A DNA stretch of 64,000 nt, taken from assembly GCA_902810075.1 (NCBI GenBank), contig LR778135.1:1240001-1304000 (forward strand), in the 5' to 3' direction. Shown here piece after piece: positions 1 to 9,056 of the stretch; the stretch's first letter is position 1; each line of letters begins with the position of its first letter. The notes under the pieces are model-generated. The model saw only the letters and a program-made list of their open reading frames with translations. It searched no databases and was not told the DNA's origin. Source of the stretch: Ruminococcaceae bacterium BL-6. GTDB lineage: Bacteria; Bacillota; Clostridia; Oscillospirales; Acutalibacteraceae. Both the position numbers and the translations under genes were made by a program.

Positions 1-722
1 TCGCAGGTCACCATCGATACTTACAGCTGTATTTTTGAGAAATATCTGCGGGAAGGGGCGGACATCCTGTATCTCTCTTTTTTCTCGGGGATGTCCGGGA
101 CGTTCCAGTCGGCCTGCATCAGCGCCGCGGAATTGCGGCAGCGTTACCCAAAGCGGAAGATTCTCTGCGTCGATACGCGGTCCGCTTCAATTAAAGAGGG
201 GTTTCTGGTATATGAAGCCGCGCGCAGAAAGGCGGAGGGAATGGGGCTCGAAGCGCTGGCCGACTGGGCTGCCGGACAGGTCGGGCGTGTGCGCTGCCGA
301 TTCCTTGTGGACGATCTCAATACGCTGAAGAGAGGGGGCCGCATTTCACCTGCGACAGCCCTGATGGGGACGACGCTTCAGATCAAGCCGCTTCTCACCA
401 TCAACGGAAACGGAAGATTAGAGCTGGTCGGGAAGGTCCGCGGACGAAGGCGGGCGATCAATTCCCTGCTCGACTATTACGCCCGGAACTCGGGACGGGA
501 AGGGCCTGTGCTGATCGGCCATGGGGATTGCCGGCCGGATGCGGATGGGCTGGCCCAACAGGTCAAAATGCGCTTTCCGGGGCGCGGGTGCTGATCGTGC
601 CCGTCGGGCCTGTCATCGGGGCGCATACCGGCCCGGATATGCTCTCCATTGCCTTTTGGGGAGCGGAACAGGAGCCTGACGGGAAATGGGCGCATCCATG
701 GCATGCGGATGCTATTGAATGA
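1..722 (+). pseudogene. DegV family protein, 3' part, apparent frameshift
   Basis: This is the C-terminal part of a DegV (fatty-acid-binding) protein; its 5' end lies outside the window. The first frame reads from base 1 and shows the family core (SFFSGMSGTFQSA; LNTLKRGGRIS; LMGTTLQIKPLL), then stops at 592-594. The expected C-terminal signature (VGPVIGAHTGP) continues at once in another frame and ends at 722. The two frames join in the G-run at 579-582, where one extra G would restore a single reading frame. This is therefore either a real disruption or a one-base sequence error. In Firmicutes DegV proteins deliver fatty acids to the FakA kinase. The end overlaps the convergent TetR gene by 11 bp. 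Confidence 0.85.
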
Positions 723-1323
723 CTTTAATCCCCGTCATAATCATCTGCTCGGCTAATTTGGCCATATGCTCCGGGGATTCTTTCAGCCCTGTCTCCAGCC
801 AGCTCTGTAAAACCCCGATACAGCCGGAAACGATGAAGGAGTAATAATACTCAAAGTTTTGGGATTTATGAAACAGCTCGATCCAGTCGCTGAAACAGCG
901 CTCCCTGACCAGCTCTTTCAGGCGGTTGATAAAGGATATGTCCCCGTTTTCGCTGATCAGGGCTCCGCACATATCGGAATTCTCTTTTATAAAGCGGAAA
1001 ATAGCCACGATCATAGGCAGCGGTTTTCCGTTTAACGTCTTGCACGGATATTCATCCAACACGTTGCGGAAGTTTTCGAACATCTCCTTTTCAATCTGCT
1101 CCACCATGTCGAACACGTCTTTATAATGCAGATAAAAGGTGCCCCGATTGATGTCCACCAGATCGGACAATTCCCTAACGGTAATATCTTTGACGCTTTT
1201 TTCTTTGAGCAGCTCCGTCAGCCCCTGACGGAGCTGCTTTTTCGTTTTCCGCACGCGGCGGTCGATCCTGCCGTTTTTCATAATTTCTTTCTGCTCACGG
1301 CGATCCGTTTTATCATTTCCCAT
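712..1323 (-). CDS. TetR family transcriptional regulator
   Basis: 203 residues. The N-terminal TetR helix-turn-helix spans about residues 25-75 (ITVRELSDLVDINRGTFYLHY is the recognition region). The rest is an all-helical ligand domain resembling the TetR_C_8 type. The first ATG is preferred because GAGGAGA lies 6-7 nt upstream. The gene is divergent from the MMPL transporter at 1589, and the shared 265-bp spacer carries repeated TTGATTA-like motifs near a sigma-A promoter. By analogy with other TetR/RND pairs it probably represses the transporter operon. The inducer cannot be inferred. Confidence 0.9.
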   Translation of the reverse strand: MGNDKTDRREQKEIMKNGRIDRRVRKTKKQLRQGLTELLKEKSVKDITVRELSDLVDINRGTFYLHYKDVFDMVEQIEKEMFENFRNVLDEYPCKTLNGKPLPMIVAIFRFIKENSDMCGALISENGDISFINRLKELVRERCFSDWIELFHKSQNFEYYYSFIVSGCIGVLQSWLETGLKESPEHMAKLAEQMIMTGIKVIQ

Positions 1324-1360
1324 GATTTTCTCCTCTGATCAACACACTTATTTACAATTG

Positions 1361-1444
1361 TTGATTATTAAGCACTGTATTTATAAATTGATTATTGTCG
1401 CCTTCTACACTCCTTATTATAATAGACTTGTGTCAATTAATCAA
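1361..1444. promoter_or_regulatory. Candidate TetR operator repeats
   Basis: TTGATTATT occurs at 1361 and 1388, and the inverse TAATCAA at 1438, all within the divergent spacer and flanking the transporter promoter. Repeats placed around the -35 and just downstream of the -10 would suit a repressor. Binding by the adjacent TetR protein is inferred. Confidence 0.4.
1395..1423 (+). promoter_or_regulatory. Promoter of the MMPL operon
   Basis: TTGTCG (1395-1400), 17-bp spacer, TATAAT (1418-1423). A good sigma-A match about 165 bp upstream of the chosen start. The -35 overlaps one of the TTGATTATT repeats. Confidence 0.6.
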
Positions 1445-1588
1445 TCCCGATTTTGATTCATTGAAAGGGATTTGAATCATCCGATCCTCTCAAAATGGAA
1501 AGAAAATGAAAAAGCTCATCGCTGTGGGGAGCCATTCGGGCACTGTTTCCGCTTGCGCCGAAGGAAGAACAGAAGGAGATTTCTACCC

Positions 1589-3793
1589 ATGAAAACAGGC
1601 ATAAAATTACCAACCAAACGCAACATCATCGATTTTATTGTCGACCGGCGGAGATTGCTTGAAATCATTTTCGGCGTCCTCGTTGTTCTCAGCCTTTTTT
1701 GCAACCTGTTCGTCGAAATCAATTACGATCTGAAGGAGTATCTTCCGGAAGACACGCCGTCGGAAGCCGGGATCCACCTGATGGAAAAGGAATTCGGCTA
1801 CCCCGGGACCGCCCGCGTGATGGTGGATGGCGTGTCTCTCTATGAAGCCAAGGCCTATAAGGAAAAAATAGAAGCGGTCGGCGGCGTCGACCGGGTGGTC
1901 TGGGCCGACTCCAAAACGGATGTCTATCAGTCCGGCGAATTCGTCGAGAGCGGGGACATCAAGGATTATTACAAAGACGGGCATTCCGTCATGGACATCG
2001 TTTTTAAGGAAGGCGATACAAGCAAGCGCACTTCAAAGGCAATTGACGAGATCGAGAAGATAACCGGGGCAAAGGGGCACCTGGTCGGCCCGGCGGTGCA
2101 GGATAAGACGGTCAGCACGGGCCTGAAAAGCGAGATGGGCGGCGTGATGGCGCTCGCCTTCGGGCTGATCGCTCTGGTTTTGTTTCTGTCGACGACCTCG
2201 TGGTTCGAGCCGGTTCTGTTCCTGTTCATCATGGCCATCGTCATCGTCATAAACAAGGGAACCAATATTTTCCTGGGGACGATCTCCTTCCTCACCTCAA
2301 ACGTTTCGTCCGTCCTGCTGCTGGCCTGTTCGATGGATTTTTCCATTTTCCTGCTGCATGCGTTCATCCGGAAAAAAGAGGCGGGCGAAGAACCGGAGCA
2401 GGCGATCCGCGATGCCCTGGATGAATCCATGAGCTCCATTATTCCCAGCGGCGTGAGCACCATCGCGGGCTTTTTGATGCTGGCGACGATGAAATTCACC
2501 ATCGGCTTCGATCTGGGGATCGTTCTGGCGAAAGGGATCGTCATCAGCCTGGCCACCGTGCTCTGCCTGATGCCTTCGCTGATTCTGCACAGCTACAAGC
2601 TGGTCGAAAAAACGGCGCACTGCCCCTTTCTGCCGAAGTTTGAAAAATTGGGCAGGATGTCCTTCGATGCGCGCTATGCCGTTCTGATTTTCGCCGCGCT
2701 TGTTGCGGTGCCGGCCTTTGTCGCGCAGGGAATGAACGATTTTGTTTATGGGAATGAGACGATGGGCCTCAGCCCCGGCACGCAGCTGTATGCGGACGAG
2801 CAGGCGATCGACGCGCAGTTCGGGCGCAGCAACCTGATGATGGTTCTGTACCCGAATACTTCCATGGTGAAAGAGAAGCAGCTTTCGGATGAACTGGAAG
2901 ATCTCGGCTATGTGAAAAGCGTCACGTCGCTTGCCAGCACGCTGCCGGATGGCGTCCCCGACAGCATCGTTCCGAAAAGCACGCTCAACGACCTGCACAC
3001 GGATCGATATGCGCGGATGCTGGTTTATGTCAGGACCAAAGGGGAAAGCGAGCTGGCGTTCCAGGCCTCCGACGAAATACAGGCGATTGTCAAAAAATAC
3101 TATCCCGAGGATTCCCACGTCATCGGCGAGACCCCTTCCACACAGGACATCAAAACCACGATCAACGGCGACTACAACGTGGTCGATCTGCTTTCCCTTG
3201 CCGGCGTCGGCGTGATTTACGCGATTACGTTCCGGTCCGCTCTCGTTCCCTTGTTGCTGATGATCCCGGTCGAGATGACCGTATTCCTCGATATGATTTT
3301 CCCCTACCTGACGGGGAGCACCACATCGTTTCTGGGCTACCTGATCGTCAGCAACCTGATTCTGGGCGCCACGGACGACTATGGGATCCTGATCACCACC
3401 ACTTATCTGGATTTCCGCAAACGAATGGGCCGGAAACAGGCGTATATCGAGACGATCGCGACGTGCACCCCTTCGATCCTGGCTTCGGGCATGATCCTCA
3501 GCGGGGCGGGGTATATTCTGCACTTCACTTCCTCCCTCGCGGCGATCGGCGATTTGGGGCATCTGGTGGGCCGCGGCGCGCTGCTGAGCATCATCATCAT
3601 GATTTTTCTGCTTCCCGCGATCCTGTATTTGTTTGACAAGCCGATCCTGCGCGGCCAGCAAAGGCACGAGGAGCGCCTGCAGCGGCTGCGCGAGAGGAAG
3701 AACGGGAACCCCCTGCTGAAACGGGGCGGGCTGAAAAGTTTTCTGAAGAGAGTTTTCGGGCCCCCGAAGACCGGGCGGAAGCAGGGCGTTTGA
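1589..3793 (+). CDS. MMPL/RND family transporter
   Basis: About 734 residues starting at the ATG preceded by AGAAGGAGA (1571-1579). An upstream ATG at 1472 is in frame but has no ribosome site. The architecture is RND-like and duplicated: a TM helix near residues 24-43, an extracytoplasmic loop, five TM segments, then a second loop and five more TMs. The conserved acidic TM motifs are visible (CSMDFSIFLLHAF in the first half, LGATDDYGILITT in the second). The C-terminus is basic and cytoplasmic. MMPL proteins export lipids or hydrophobic compounds using the proton gradient. The next gene, 27 bp downstream, encodes an exported protein and is probably its partner. Confidence 0.92.
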   Translation: MKTGIKLPTKRNIIDFIVDRRRLLEIIFGVLVVLSLFCNLFVEINYDLKEYLPEDTPSEAGIHLMEKEFGYPGTARVMVDGVSLYEAKAYKEKIEAVGGVDRVVWADSKTDVYQSGEFVESGDIKDYYKDGHSVMDIVFKEGDTSKRTSKAIDEIEKITGAKGHLVGPAVQDKTVSTGLKSEMGGVMALAFGLIALVLFLSTTSWFEPVLFLFIMAIVIVINKGTNIFLGTISFLTSNVSSVLLLACSMDFSIFLLHAFIRKKEAGEEPEQAIRDALDESMSSIIPSGVSTIAGFLMLATMKFTIGFDLGIVLAKGIVISLATVLCLMPSLILHSYKLVEKTAHCPFLPKFEKLGRMSFDARYAVLIFAALVAVPAFVAQGMNDFVYGNETMGLSPGTQLYADEQAIDAQFGRSNLMMVLYPNTSMVKEKQLSDELEDLGYVKSVTSLASTLPDGVPDSIVPKSTLNDLHTDRYARMLVYVRTKGESELAFQASDEIQAIVKKYYPEDSHVIGETPSTQDIKTTINGDYNVVDLLSLAGVGVIYAITFRSALVPLLLMIPVEMTVFLDMIFPYLTGSTTSFLGYLIVSNLILGATDDYGILITTTYLDFRKRMGRKQAYIETIATCTPSILASGMILSGAGYILHFTSSLAAIGDLGHLVGRGALLSIIIMIFLLPAILYLFDKPILRGQQRHEERLQRLRERKNGNPLLKRGGLKSFLKRVFGPPKTGRKQGV

Positions 3794-3820
3794 ACGAAAT
3801 ACATCGAAGGAGGTTATACG

Positions 3821-5914
3821 ATGAAAACGGGAAAAAGAATTTTGGCGGGCATCCTTGCCGCGGCCGTCCTGGCTCCGCCTTTGGCGGTGCCCGTGCAGGC
3901 GGCCAGGGCGCCGGTGACGACGGATGAATCGATGTACGTCAATCTGGACCATTACGGAAAAGTGGAGCAAATCAATGTCGTAAAAAGGGCCGGTTTAAAC
4001 GGAAACAGTGAATTTACGGATTACGGTTCCTATCAGAAAGTGACCAACATGTCCAATCTGGCGAGACCAAACGTTTCCGTGCAGGGCGTCGGCTGGAAGC
4101 TGCCGGAGAGTACGGGGAGCTTTTATTATGAATGTACGCTCAAGCCGGAAGCCGCAAGCCTTCCATGGAGCTTCGACGTGTCCTATCAGCTCAACGGCGT
4201 CCCGACAAACGCCGATAAGCTGGCCGGGGCCTCCGGTACGGTGGAAGTCACGATAAAGGCCATACCGAACAAAAACGTCAGCGATTATTATAAAAACAAT
4301 ATGCTTTTGCAGGTAGGCACCATGGTCGATATGGAAGACACTTTGAGTGTCGAGGCGCCCGGGGCGCAGGTGCAGACGGTGGGAAAATCGAAGCTTGTCC
4401 TGTTTGCCGCGCTGCCGGGGGAGGAAACGACGTTTACCATGCGGATCGGAACAAAGAAATTTGAAACCGACGGTCTGGTCATAATGATGGTGCCGGGCAC
4501 GCTCGAACAGATGAAGGATATCAAGGAAATCAAAGACGACAAGGATACGGTGAAGGATTCCGCGGATGCGATCAGCGATAGCACCAATCTGATCCTGGGG
4601 ACGATCGAATCCACATCCGCCGGGCTGAGCCGGGTACAGTCCGGCCTTTCCTCCGTGGACCGGGCGCGCGGCACAATCAGCTCCGCAAAGGACGGGCTGT
4701 ATGACAAAGCGGATCTGAGCCTTGCGGATCTCACCGCCGTCGCGCAGCAGACGGCGTTGCTGGTTCCTCATCTGCAAAGCGCGCAGCAGATGGTCGGGGA
4801 TGTGAATGGCGACCTGAACGCGCTGACGAAGACCGTCGAAGAAGCCAAACCCTACCTCAATTCGCTTGACGGTTCCATCGGGGAAATTCAGGACGACATA
4901 AAGAAGCTGCGGGAGGTGCTCGACGATGTCGGCGACGCCTCCGGCGACCGGGATGAAGTCCTGCGCGAAATGAAAAAGGACATCAAAAGCGCGCGAGGCG
5001 ATCTGTCCGATCTTCAGCCGCTTCTGAGCTCCCTGAACAAAAGCCTGACGGAGCTGAGCACTCTCCTCGGGCAATTGCAAGAGGTGCTGGCGGGCAGCAG
5101 CGACCCGCAGGCGCCCACCCAAATCACTCTGTTGGAAAAGACGAAAGCCGTGCTCGATTCCACGAACGGTCTCGTGGCCGCGCTGGGAGCGGTATGCGAC
5201 CAGGCGGATGAATATCTGGATACGGCGGAGGATACGGCCGATCTGGCGGAAGTCTATTTTGACGCGCTGGACGACGGCGTGGACGCCGCGGATTCGACGC
5301 TGAAGCATTCCAATGAGCTGGGCAGCTCCACACAGAGCCTGCTGGGCAAGGGGGAAGCGCTGATCGACCGGGCGTCGGCTCTGAACGGCACGATGAATCG
5401 ATATGAGCCTGAAACCGTCAGCGCTCTGAAGGATACCGAAGAGCTGACACGACGCCTGACAAGCGCCCTGAACAGTTCGAACGCATTCCTGTCGTCGTTC
5501 GAATCCACCATGAAGGCCAGCGACGGCAATCTGGACGCGGGGACCCGTGACAGCCTGAACGGCATGATTGATGTGCTGGGAAAGAGCCTCGACGGCATCT
5601 CCCAAACCTCGGTCATCAAAAAGGCCAACAACACCATCAAAGACACGATCGATAAGGAAACGGACAAATATGAAGACGACAACAACCTCTTAAATCTGGA
5701 TGCCGAGGCAAAGCCGGTTTCCTTCACCTCCGCGAAAAATCCCTCCCCCGAAAGCATCCAGATCATTCTGCGCACCGAGGAAATCAGCCTTGATGACGAA
5801 GAGGACAACACAAAAGATCTGGAAAAGGAAAAGGAGAAGATCAGCCCCTTCCAGAGAATGCTCAATGTGTTTCAAAAGATCTGGCAGTCCGTCATCGATG
5901 CGTTTCAGGAGTAA
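3821..5914 (+). CDS. Exported long-helical protein, partner of MMPL transporter
   Basis: 697 residues with a perfect AAGGAGG site. A Sec signal peptide covers residues 1-27 (basic start, Ala/Leu core, cut after VQA). Residues 30-230 look beta-rich. About 240-640 is a long amphipathic helical region rich in Asp, Ser, Leu and Lys, with heptad-like spacing, recalling the extracellular helical stalk of YhgE/Pip-type proteins. The C-terminus is acidic, ending in an amphipathic helix. There is no second TM segment and no LPXTG motif. The TetR-MMPL-exported protein order is recurrent in Clostridia. The protein could be an extracytoplasmic adaptor for the RND pump; that role is inference. Confidence 0.75.
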   Translation: MKTGKRILAGILAAAVLAPPLAVPVQAARAPVTTDESMYVNLDHYGKVEQINVVKRAGLNGNSEFTDYGSYQKVTNMSNLARPNVSVQGVGWKLPESTGSFYYECTLKPEAASLPWSFDVSYQLNGVPTNADKLAGASGTVEVTIKAIPNKNVSDYYKNNMLLQVGTMVDMEDTLSVEAPGAQVQTVGKSKLVLFAALPGEETTFTMRIGTKKFETDGLVIMMVPGTLEQMKDIKEIKDDKDTVKDSADAISDSTNLILGTIESTSAGLSRVQSGLSSVDRARGTISSAKDGLYDKADLSLADLTAVAQQTALLVPHLQSAQQMVGDVNGDLNALTKTVEEAKPYLNSLDGSIGEIQDDIKKLREVLDDVGDASGDRDEVLREMKKDIKSARGDLSDLQPLLSSLNKSLTELSTLLGQLQEVLAGSSDPQAPTQITLLEKTKAVLDSTNGLVAALGAVCDQADEYLDTAEDTADLAEVYFDALDDGVDAADSTLKHSNELGSSTQSLLGKGEALIDRASALNGTMNRYEPETVSALKDTEELTRRLTSALNSSNAFLSSFESTMKASDGNLDAGTRDSLNGMIDVLGKSLDGISQTSVIKKANNTIKDTIDKETDKYEDDNNLLNLDAEAKPVSFTSAKNPSPESIQIILRTEEISLDDEEDNTKDLEKEKEKISPFQRMLNVFQKIWQSVIDAFQE

Positions 5915-6089
5915 AGCGGGAGCCGCCGATTTGCTCTCTGGTGAGGAAGGGGAAGTGCCGCCGCAAGCGGAAGAAAGCTTCGGGCGCCTTGAGGCGCAGC
6001 CGGTAAAACAAAGCTTTGCCGGTTGTTTGAAAAATACGGGCTGCAAGGTGGATTTTGTGCCGCCTGACATCATCAGCTGGTTTTTGCGG

Positions 6090-7244
6090 CTATTTTTTCA
6101 TTCTCACAAAGCGGCTGGCCCAGACGCATAAATATCCGATCAGGCAGAAGGCCGCGCCCGTGAACAGCGCGGCAGACAGATTGACATCTGCGAGCTTTCC
6201 GTAGATCAAATTCGTTCCAACACCGACACAATCGATCAACAGAGAATTGACACTGAGCTCCGTAGCCCGGTTTTGCGTGATGACCTGCTCGTTCTGCAGG
6301 TTCATTTGCAGCGGCTGAAACAGGCTGAAGCTGATCCGTAAGAGACCAACGGCGACGACAGACAGCCATGCGCTGCTCACGGCAGCCAAAATAATGCACG
6401 CCGTCACAGCCATCCCATATAAAATGGCTGTCAATAGTCCAATGCCGAGCCTGCGGGTGAGCCTTTCGGAAAATATACCGATCATGCCGGAAATTGTGAC
6501 GCCGATGAAAATATAACCGATTTCCGCATCGGACAAACCGCATTTCACATATTGAAGCTGATTTAAGAATACGGTAATTGTCTGGTGCGCCTCATTCAGC
6601 AATGCAACCCCGAGCAGAAACAGCAAAAGCCGCTTGTTCTGAACTGTTGACCGGACGATTGCAAGAAACCCTTTCAGATGAATCTCTTGCGTTCCGCTTG
6701 CGCTTTTTACTTCGACCAGCCCGGCGGAGATCAATGCGGCGATGCCATAGCTGACAACGGTAAGAAAACCGGCGAAACGATAGTTTTCCCTGACAAAAAC
6801 GGAATAGACAAGCGAGGCAAAAAGCAGGCCGGCCATCTGTAAATTGTTGTAGATTCCAAATATCTTTTGTGATTTGCCTTCTTCAGAGGAAAGATATAAA
6901 ATGCTGATATCGACGCCCGACATTCCGGCGACCACAACGCTCAGCATGATCCGTTCCAGAAGGAAGGCCGCGAATCTGTCTGCCCGCCAGAATACGATTT
7001 TTGACAGGAAATACAGTGCGCAGCAGAAAATCATGGTGTTTTTATATCCGATTTTATCGGCGATGATGCCCCAGGGCAATTCGAGCAGCAGGCAAACAAT
7101 AAGCGAAATACTTTCGATGACCGTGATTTGAAAAATCGATACTCCGACTGCCTGACGATATAAAGTGGTGATCGGCCCATAAAACACCATGCCCTGTAAA
7201 AGGGCGATCGCGTACATGATCCCGATATTTCGATTTGGCTTCAT
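6090..7244 (-). CDS. MFS transporter
   Basis: About 384 residues with roughly 12 hydrophobic segments. Family loop motifs are visible (ELPWGIIADKIGYK between TM2 and TM3). The start is placed at the ATG behind GAGAGGA; an in-frame ATG 33 nt upstream lacks a clear site. It resembles small drug or sugar efflux MFS proteins, but the substrate cannot be named. It is a lone leftward gene convergent with the MMPL operon. Confidence 0.85.
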   Translation of the reverse strand: MKPNRNIGIMYAIALLQGMVFYGPITTLYRQAVGVSIFQITVIESISLIVCLLLELPWGIIADKIGYKNTMIFCCALYFLSKIVFWRADRFAAFLLERIMLSVVVAGMSGVDISILYLSSEEGKSQKIFGIYNNLQMAGLLFASLVYSVFVRENYRFAGFLTVVSYGIAALISAGLVEVKSASGTQEIHLKGFLAIVRSTVQNKRLLLFLLGVALLNEAHQTITVFLNQLQYVKCGLSDAEIGYIFIGVTISGMIGIFSERLTRRLGIGLLTAILYGMAVTACIILAAVSSAWLSVVAVGLLRISFSLFQPLQMNLQNEQVITQNRATELSVNSLLIDCVGVGTNLIYGKLADVNLSAALFTGAAFCLIGYLCVWASRFVRMKK

Positions 7245-7503
7245 AAAATGCAGTCCTCTCTTCGATTGGGGTATCACAAAATGACACTGTTAAAAAACAG
7301 CAAACCGTTTTTTTGAGTGCTTCAATTGCGCTGTATTTCGCTGGATTTTCAGTATTGCGATCTTTCAATATGGAATTCGTGAAATCAGCTGTTTTTTTCG
7401 GCAGACTGCTCCTATCAATTTATATTAATAATTAAGGGATAGAATCCTCTATTTTGGTATAGATGTAATAATTTACCATCATTATAGCGCACAAAAGCAC
7501 AAA

Positions 7504-7543
7504 AATAAATCGGAAGATTTCACATGAAATCTTCCGATTTATT
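7504..7543. terminator. Perfect 19-bp inverted repeat, leftward terminator-like
   Basis: Two perfect 19-bp arms (7504-7522 and 7525-7543). Read leftward, the hairpin is followed by a T-rich stretch, as in an intrinsic terminator. It occupies most of the otherwise empty 7245-7787 interval, in which no convincing gene was seen. Confidence 0.5.
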
Positions 7544-7787
7544 GGATGCCGGCGATCGGTTCCGGGCCGATATACTGCGAAGAATTTTAAGTTTTTTCGT
7601 GAAGAGCCAAGCAAAATTCTAAAGAGCAAAGAGAGCGCTGGAGAAACTGAAAATCCAGTGTGAATCAGGGACAGCAGCATGTTCGCCAAGTTCTTATTAA
7701 TGGAAAGCACCTCGCTTCATTCCTGTTTATCCGCCTGCTTTCAATCATACGAATGTAAATTTGACTGCTGATTATGCCCATGATGTG

Positions 7788-7821
7788 AAAAACACAGAGA
7801 GTCAACGCCCTTTGTGTTTTT
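7788..7821 (-). terminator. Terminator overlapping the end of yjdF
   Basis: AAAAACACA and TGTGTTTTT arms (7788-7796, 7813-7821) form a hairpin ending in T-rich sequence for leftward transcripts. The yjdF stop codon lies in the loop. Confidence 0.5.
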
Positions 7822-8221
7822 CTTTGATTCTCGCCCTCCGCAATTCAAATTTTCGATCCTTTTCTACCTCTCGTTGTTCGCGGGAACGGGACTTGCGTTC
7901 CAATTTTCCTTGCTCCTGCTGAAGCTTTAACGCCTGTTGTGCCTTTGTCCCTATGCCGGCATCATCCATCTGCCGCTTGATGAGGCGTTGCATACGCTTA
8001 GGGTTTATGTGCTTTTCAGCAATCGCTGTGGCTTCAATGGATAGGCTGAATCTAAACTTACTCCAATTTTTCAGCAAGAAGTCGTAGACTTCATAATCTT
8101 TTGGCTCTGCTCCGAATATGATTTTACAGACCTCGTATTGCCCGTTATCCTCACGTTCATAGAGACCAATCCAAAAAGGGGCTTCAAACAGGATGGTAAG
8201 TTTAGATACACTGGTACTCAT
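7802..8221 (-). CDS. yjdF: YjdF family protein (DUF2992)
   Basis: 139 residues. The N-terminal half is the YjdF core (STSVSKLTILFEAPFWIGLYE...YEVCKIIFGAEPKDYEVYDFLL). The C-terminal half is highly charged and coiled-coil-like, ending in a basic tail. The ATG at 8221 follows AAAGGAGG by 6 nt. An upstream in-frame codon would put coding sequence inside the riboswitch and is rejected. The function of YjdF is not settled. The family is typically controlled by yjdF RNAs, which sense azaaromatic compounds, so a role in handling such compounds is likely. Confidence 0.88.
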   Translation of the reverse strand: MSTSVSKLTILFEAPFWIGLYEREDNGQYEVCKIIFGAEPKDYEVYDFLLKNWSKFRFSLSIEATAIAEKHINPKRMQRLIKRQMDDAGIGTKAQQALKLQQEQGKLERKSRSREQREVEKDRKFELRRARIKEKHKGR

Positions 8222-8242
8222 AGAAATTCCTCCTTTATTGCT

Positions 8243-8333
8243 TACCCGCAAAGAATGGACAACCAAAGGAGGCAGGTTACTGACAACATTTCTGTTGCTC
8301 CCGGACTACCTATCGGGATGTGTTTTTATCTTT
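8243..8333 (-). ncRNA. yjdF riboswitch
   Basis: The leader of yjdF contains the conserved yjdF-motif segments in order (read leftward): ACACATCCCGATAGGTAGTC, CCGGGAGCAACAGAAA, GTAACCTGCC, TCCTTTGGTTGTCC. A CCTCCTTT segment in the 3' part is exactly complementary to AAAGGAGG, the yjdF ribosome site, so translational control by SD sequestration is visible in the sequence. The class binds azaaromatics and activates expression (established knowledge). Exact ends are approximate. Confidence 0.85.
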
Positions 8334-8341
8334 GCATTTAT

Positions 8342-8369
8342 ATTTTAACGCAATTGCAGCTTGCGTCAA
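8342..8369 (-). promoter_or_regulatory. Promoter of yjdF leader
   Basis: Read leftward: TTGACG (8364-8369), 16-bp spacer, TAAAAT (8342-8347), immediately upstream of the riboswitch. Confidence 0.6.
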
Positions 8370-8502
8370 GCAGATGGATAAAGATTATATAAATAATCCG
8401 ATCCTCCGGGTTATTCTAACATGATCTATCCCAAAAGCGCAGGCGCACTTTGCCTGCCAAAGAATTTGCTCCAGGAAAAACGGAATAGCGCGCAAGCAAA
8501 TC

Positions 8503-8528
8503 GGCGGCCGCTTTTCAAGGCGGCCGCC
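8503..8528. terminator. GC-rich hairpin downstream of ferredoxin
   Basis: GGCGGCCGC and GCGGCCGCC arms with an 8-nt loop, about 30 bp past the ferredoxin stop. No long U-run follows, so termination is likely but unproven. Confidence 0.4.
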
Positions 8529-8557
8529 GCTTCGCTTGTCCTCTTACAAAGAGGGGA

Positions 8558-8749
8558 TCATCCTTCCACCGTAATTACCGAAACGGGGCAGCTCTCCTGC
8601 GCTTCGACGGCGTTGCCCTCCGCCTCTTTCGGAACCGGGTCCTGATACGCCTCCGCCTTTCCATCGTCGCCCATCCGGAAAACTTCCGGACAGGTTTCCG
8701 TGCACAGCCCGCAGGAAATGCAGCCGTCTCTGTCAATCGTCGCTTTCAT
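8558..8749 (-). CDS. 4Fe-4S ferredoxin
   Basis: 63 residues, starting at the ATG after AAAGGATG. It carries CISCGLCTETCP (Cys-x2-Cys-x2-Cys-x3-Cys-Pro) near the N-terminus and a distal ESCPVSVI near the C-terminus. This is the single-cluster bacterial ferredoxin pattern, with one additional Cys in the first motif. It is acidic and soluble, as expected for a low-potential electron carrier in an anaerobe. It stands alone, so its partner is unknown. Confidence 0.92.
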   Translation of the reverse strand: MKATIDRDGCISCGLCTETCPEVFRMGDDGKAEAYQDPVPKEAEGNAVEAQESCPVSVITVEG

Positions 8750-9056
8750 AAAAATCATCCTTTCAAAAAATATCGATTGGGTGGAACACAAAGCCCTGCC
8801 GGTTTATGGCCATCCCGAAAGCCGATTTCTTAATATCTGAGCAATTCCCGTCTTAGCAATTCCCGGATCGGCCGCATATCATTCATAGGGCGGCCTCCTT
8901 CAGGTCAAAGATTTTCACCTTCCGATACCTCACCGCAGCAAAAATCGAAATCCTACAGAAGAATGCTGTTTTCCAGCGTGCTAATCATAAATCTATTCAT
9001 GCACATGAATTTCTTTCCTGATACAGAGTCCAAATTTCGTTTCTCTGCTGATTATG

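Noticed and set aside
2297..3970. 557-codon leftward open frame opposite the MMPL gene
   Set aside because: Composition is that of an antisense shadow (Arg/Gln/His-rich), it has no ribosome site, and the MMPL frame on the other strand has clear domains.
7432..7710. 92-codon leftward frame
   Set aside because: It runs through the perfect 19-bp inverted repeat and has no ribosome site or similarity.
8222..8266. N-terminal extension of YjdF
   Set aside because: It lies inside the riboswitch; the ATG at 8221 has the strong ribosome site.
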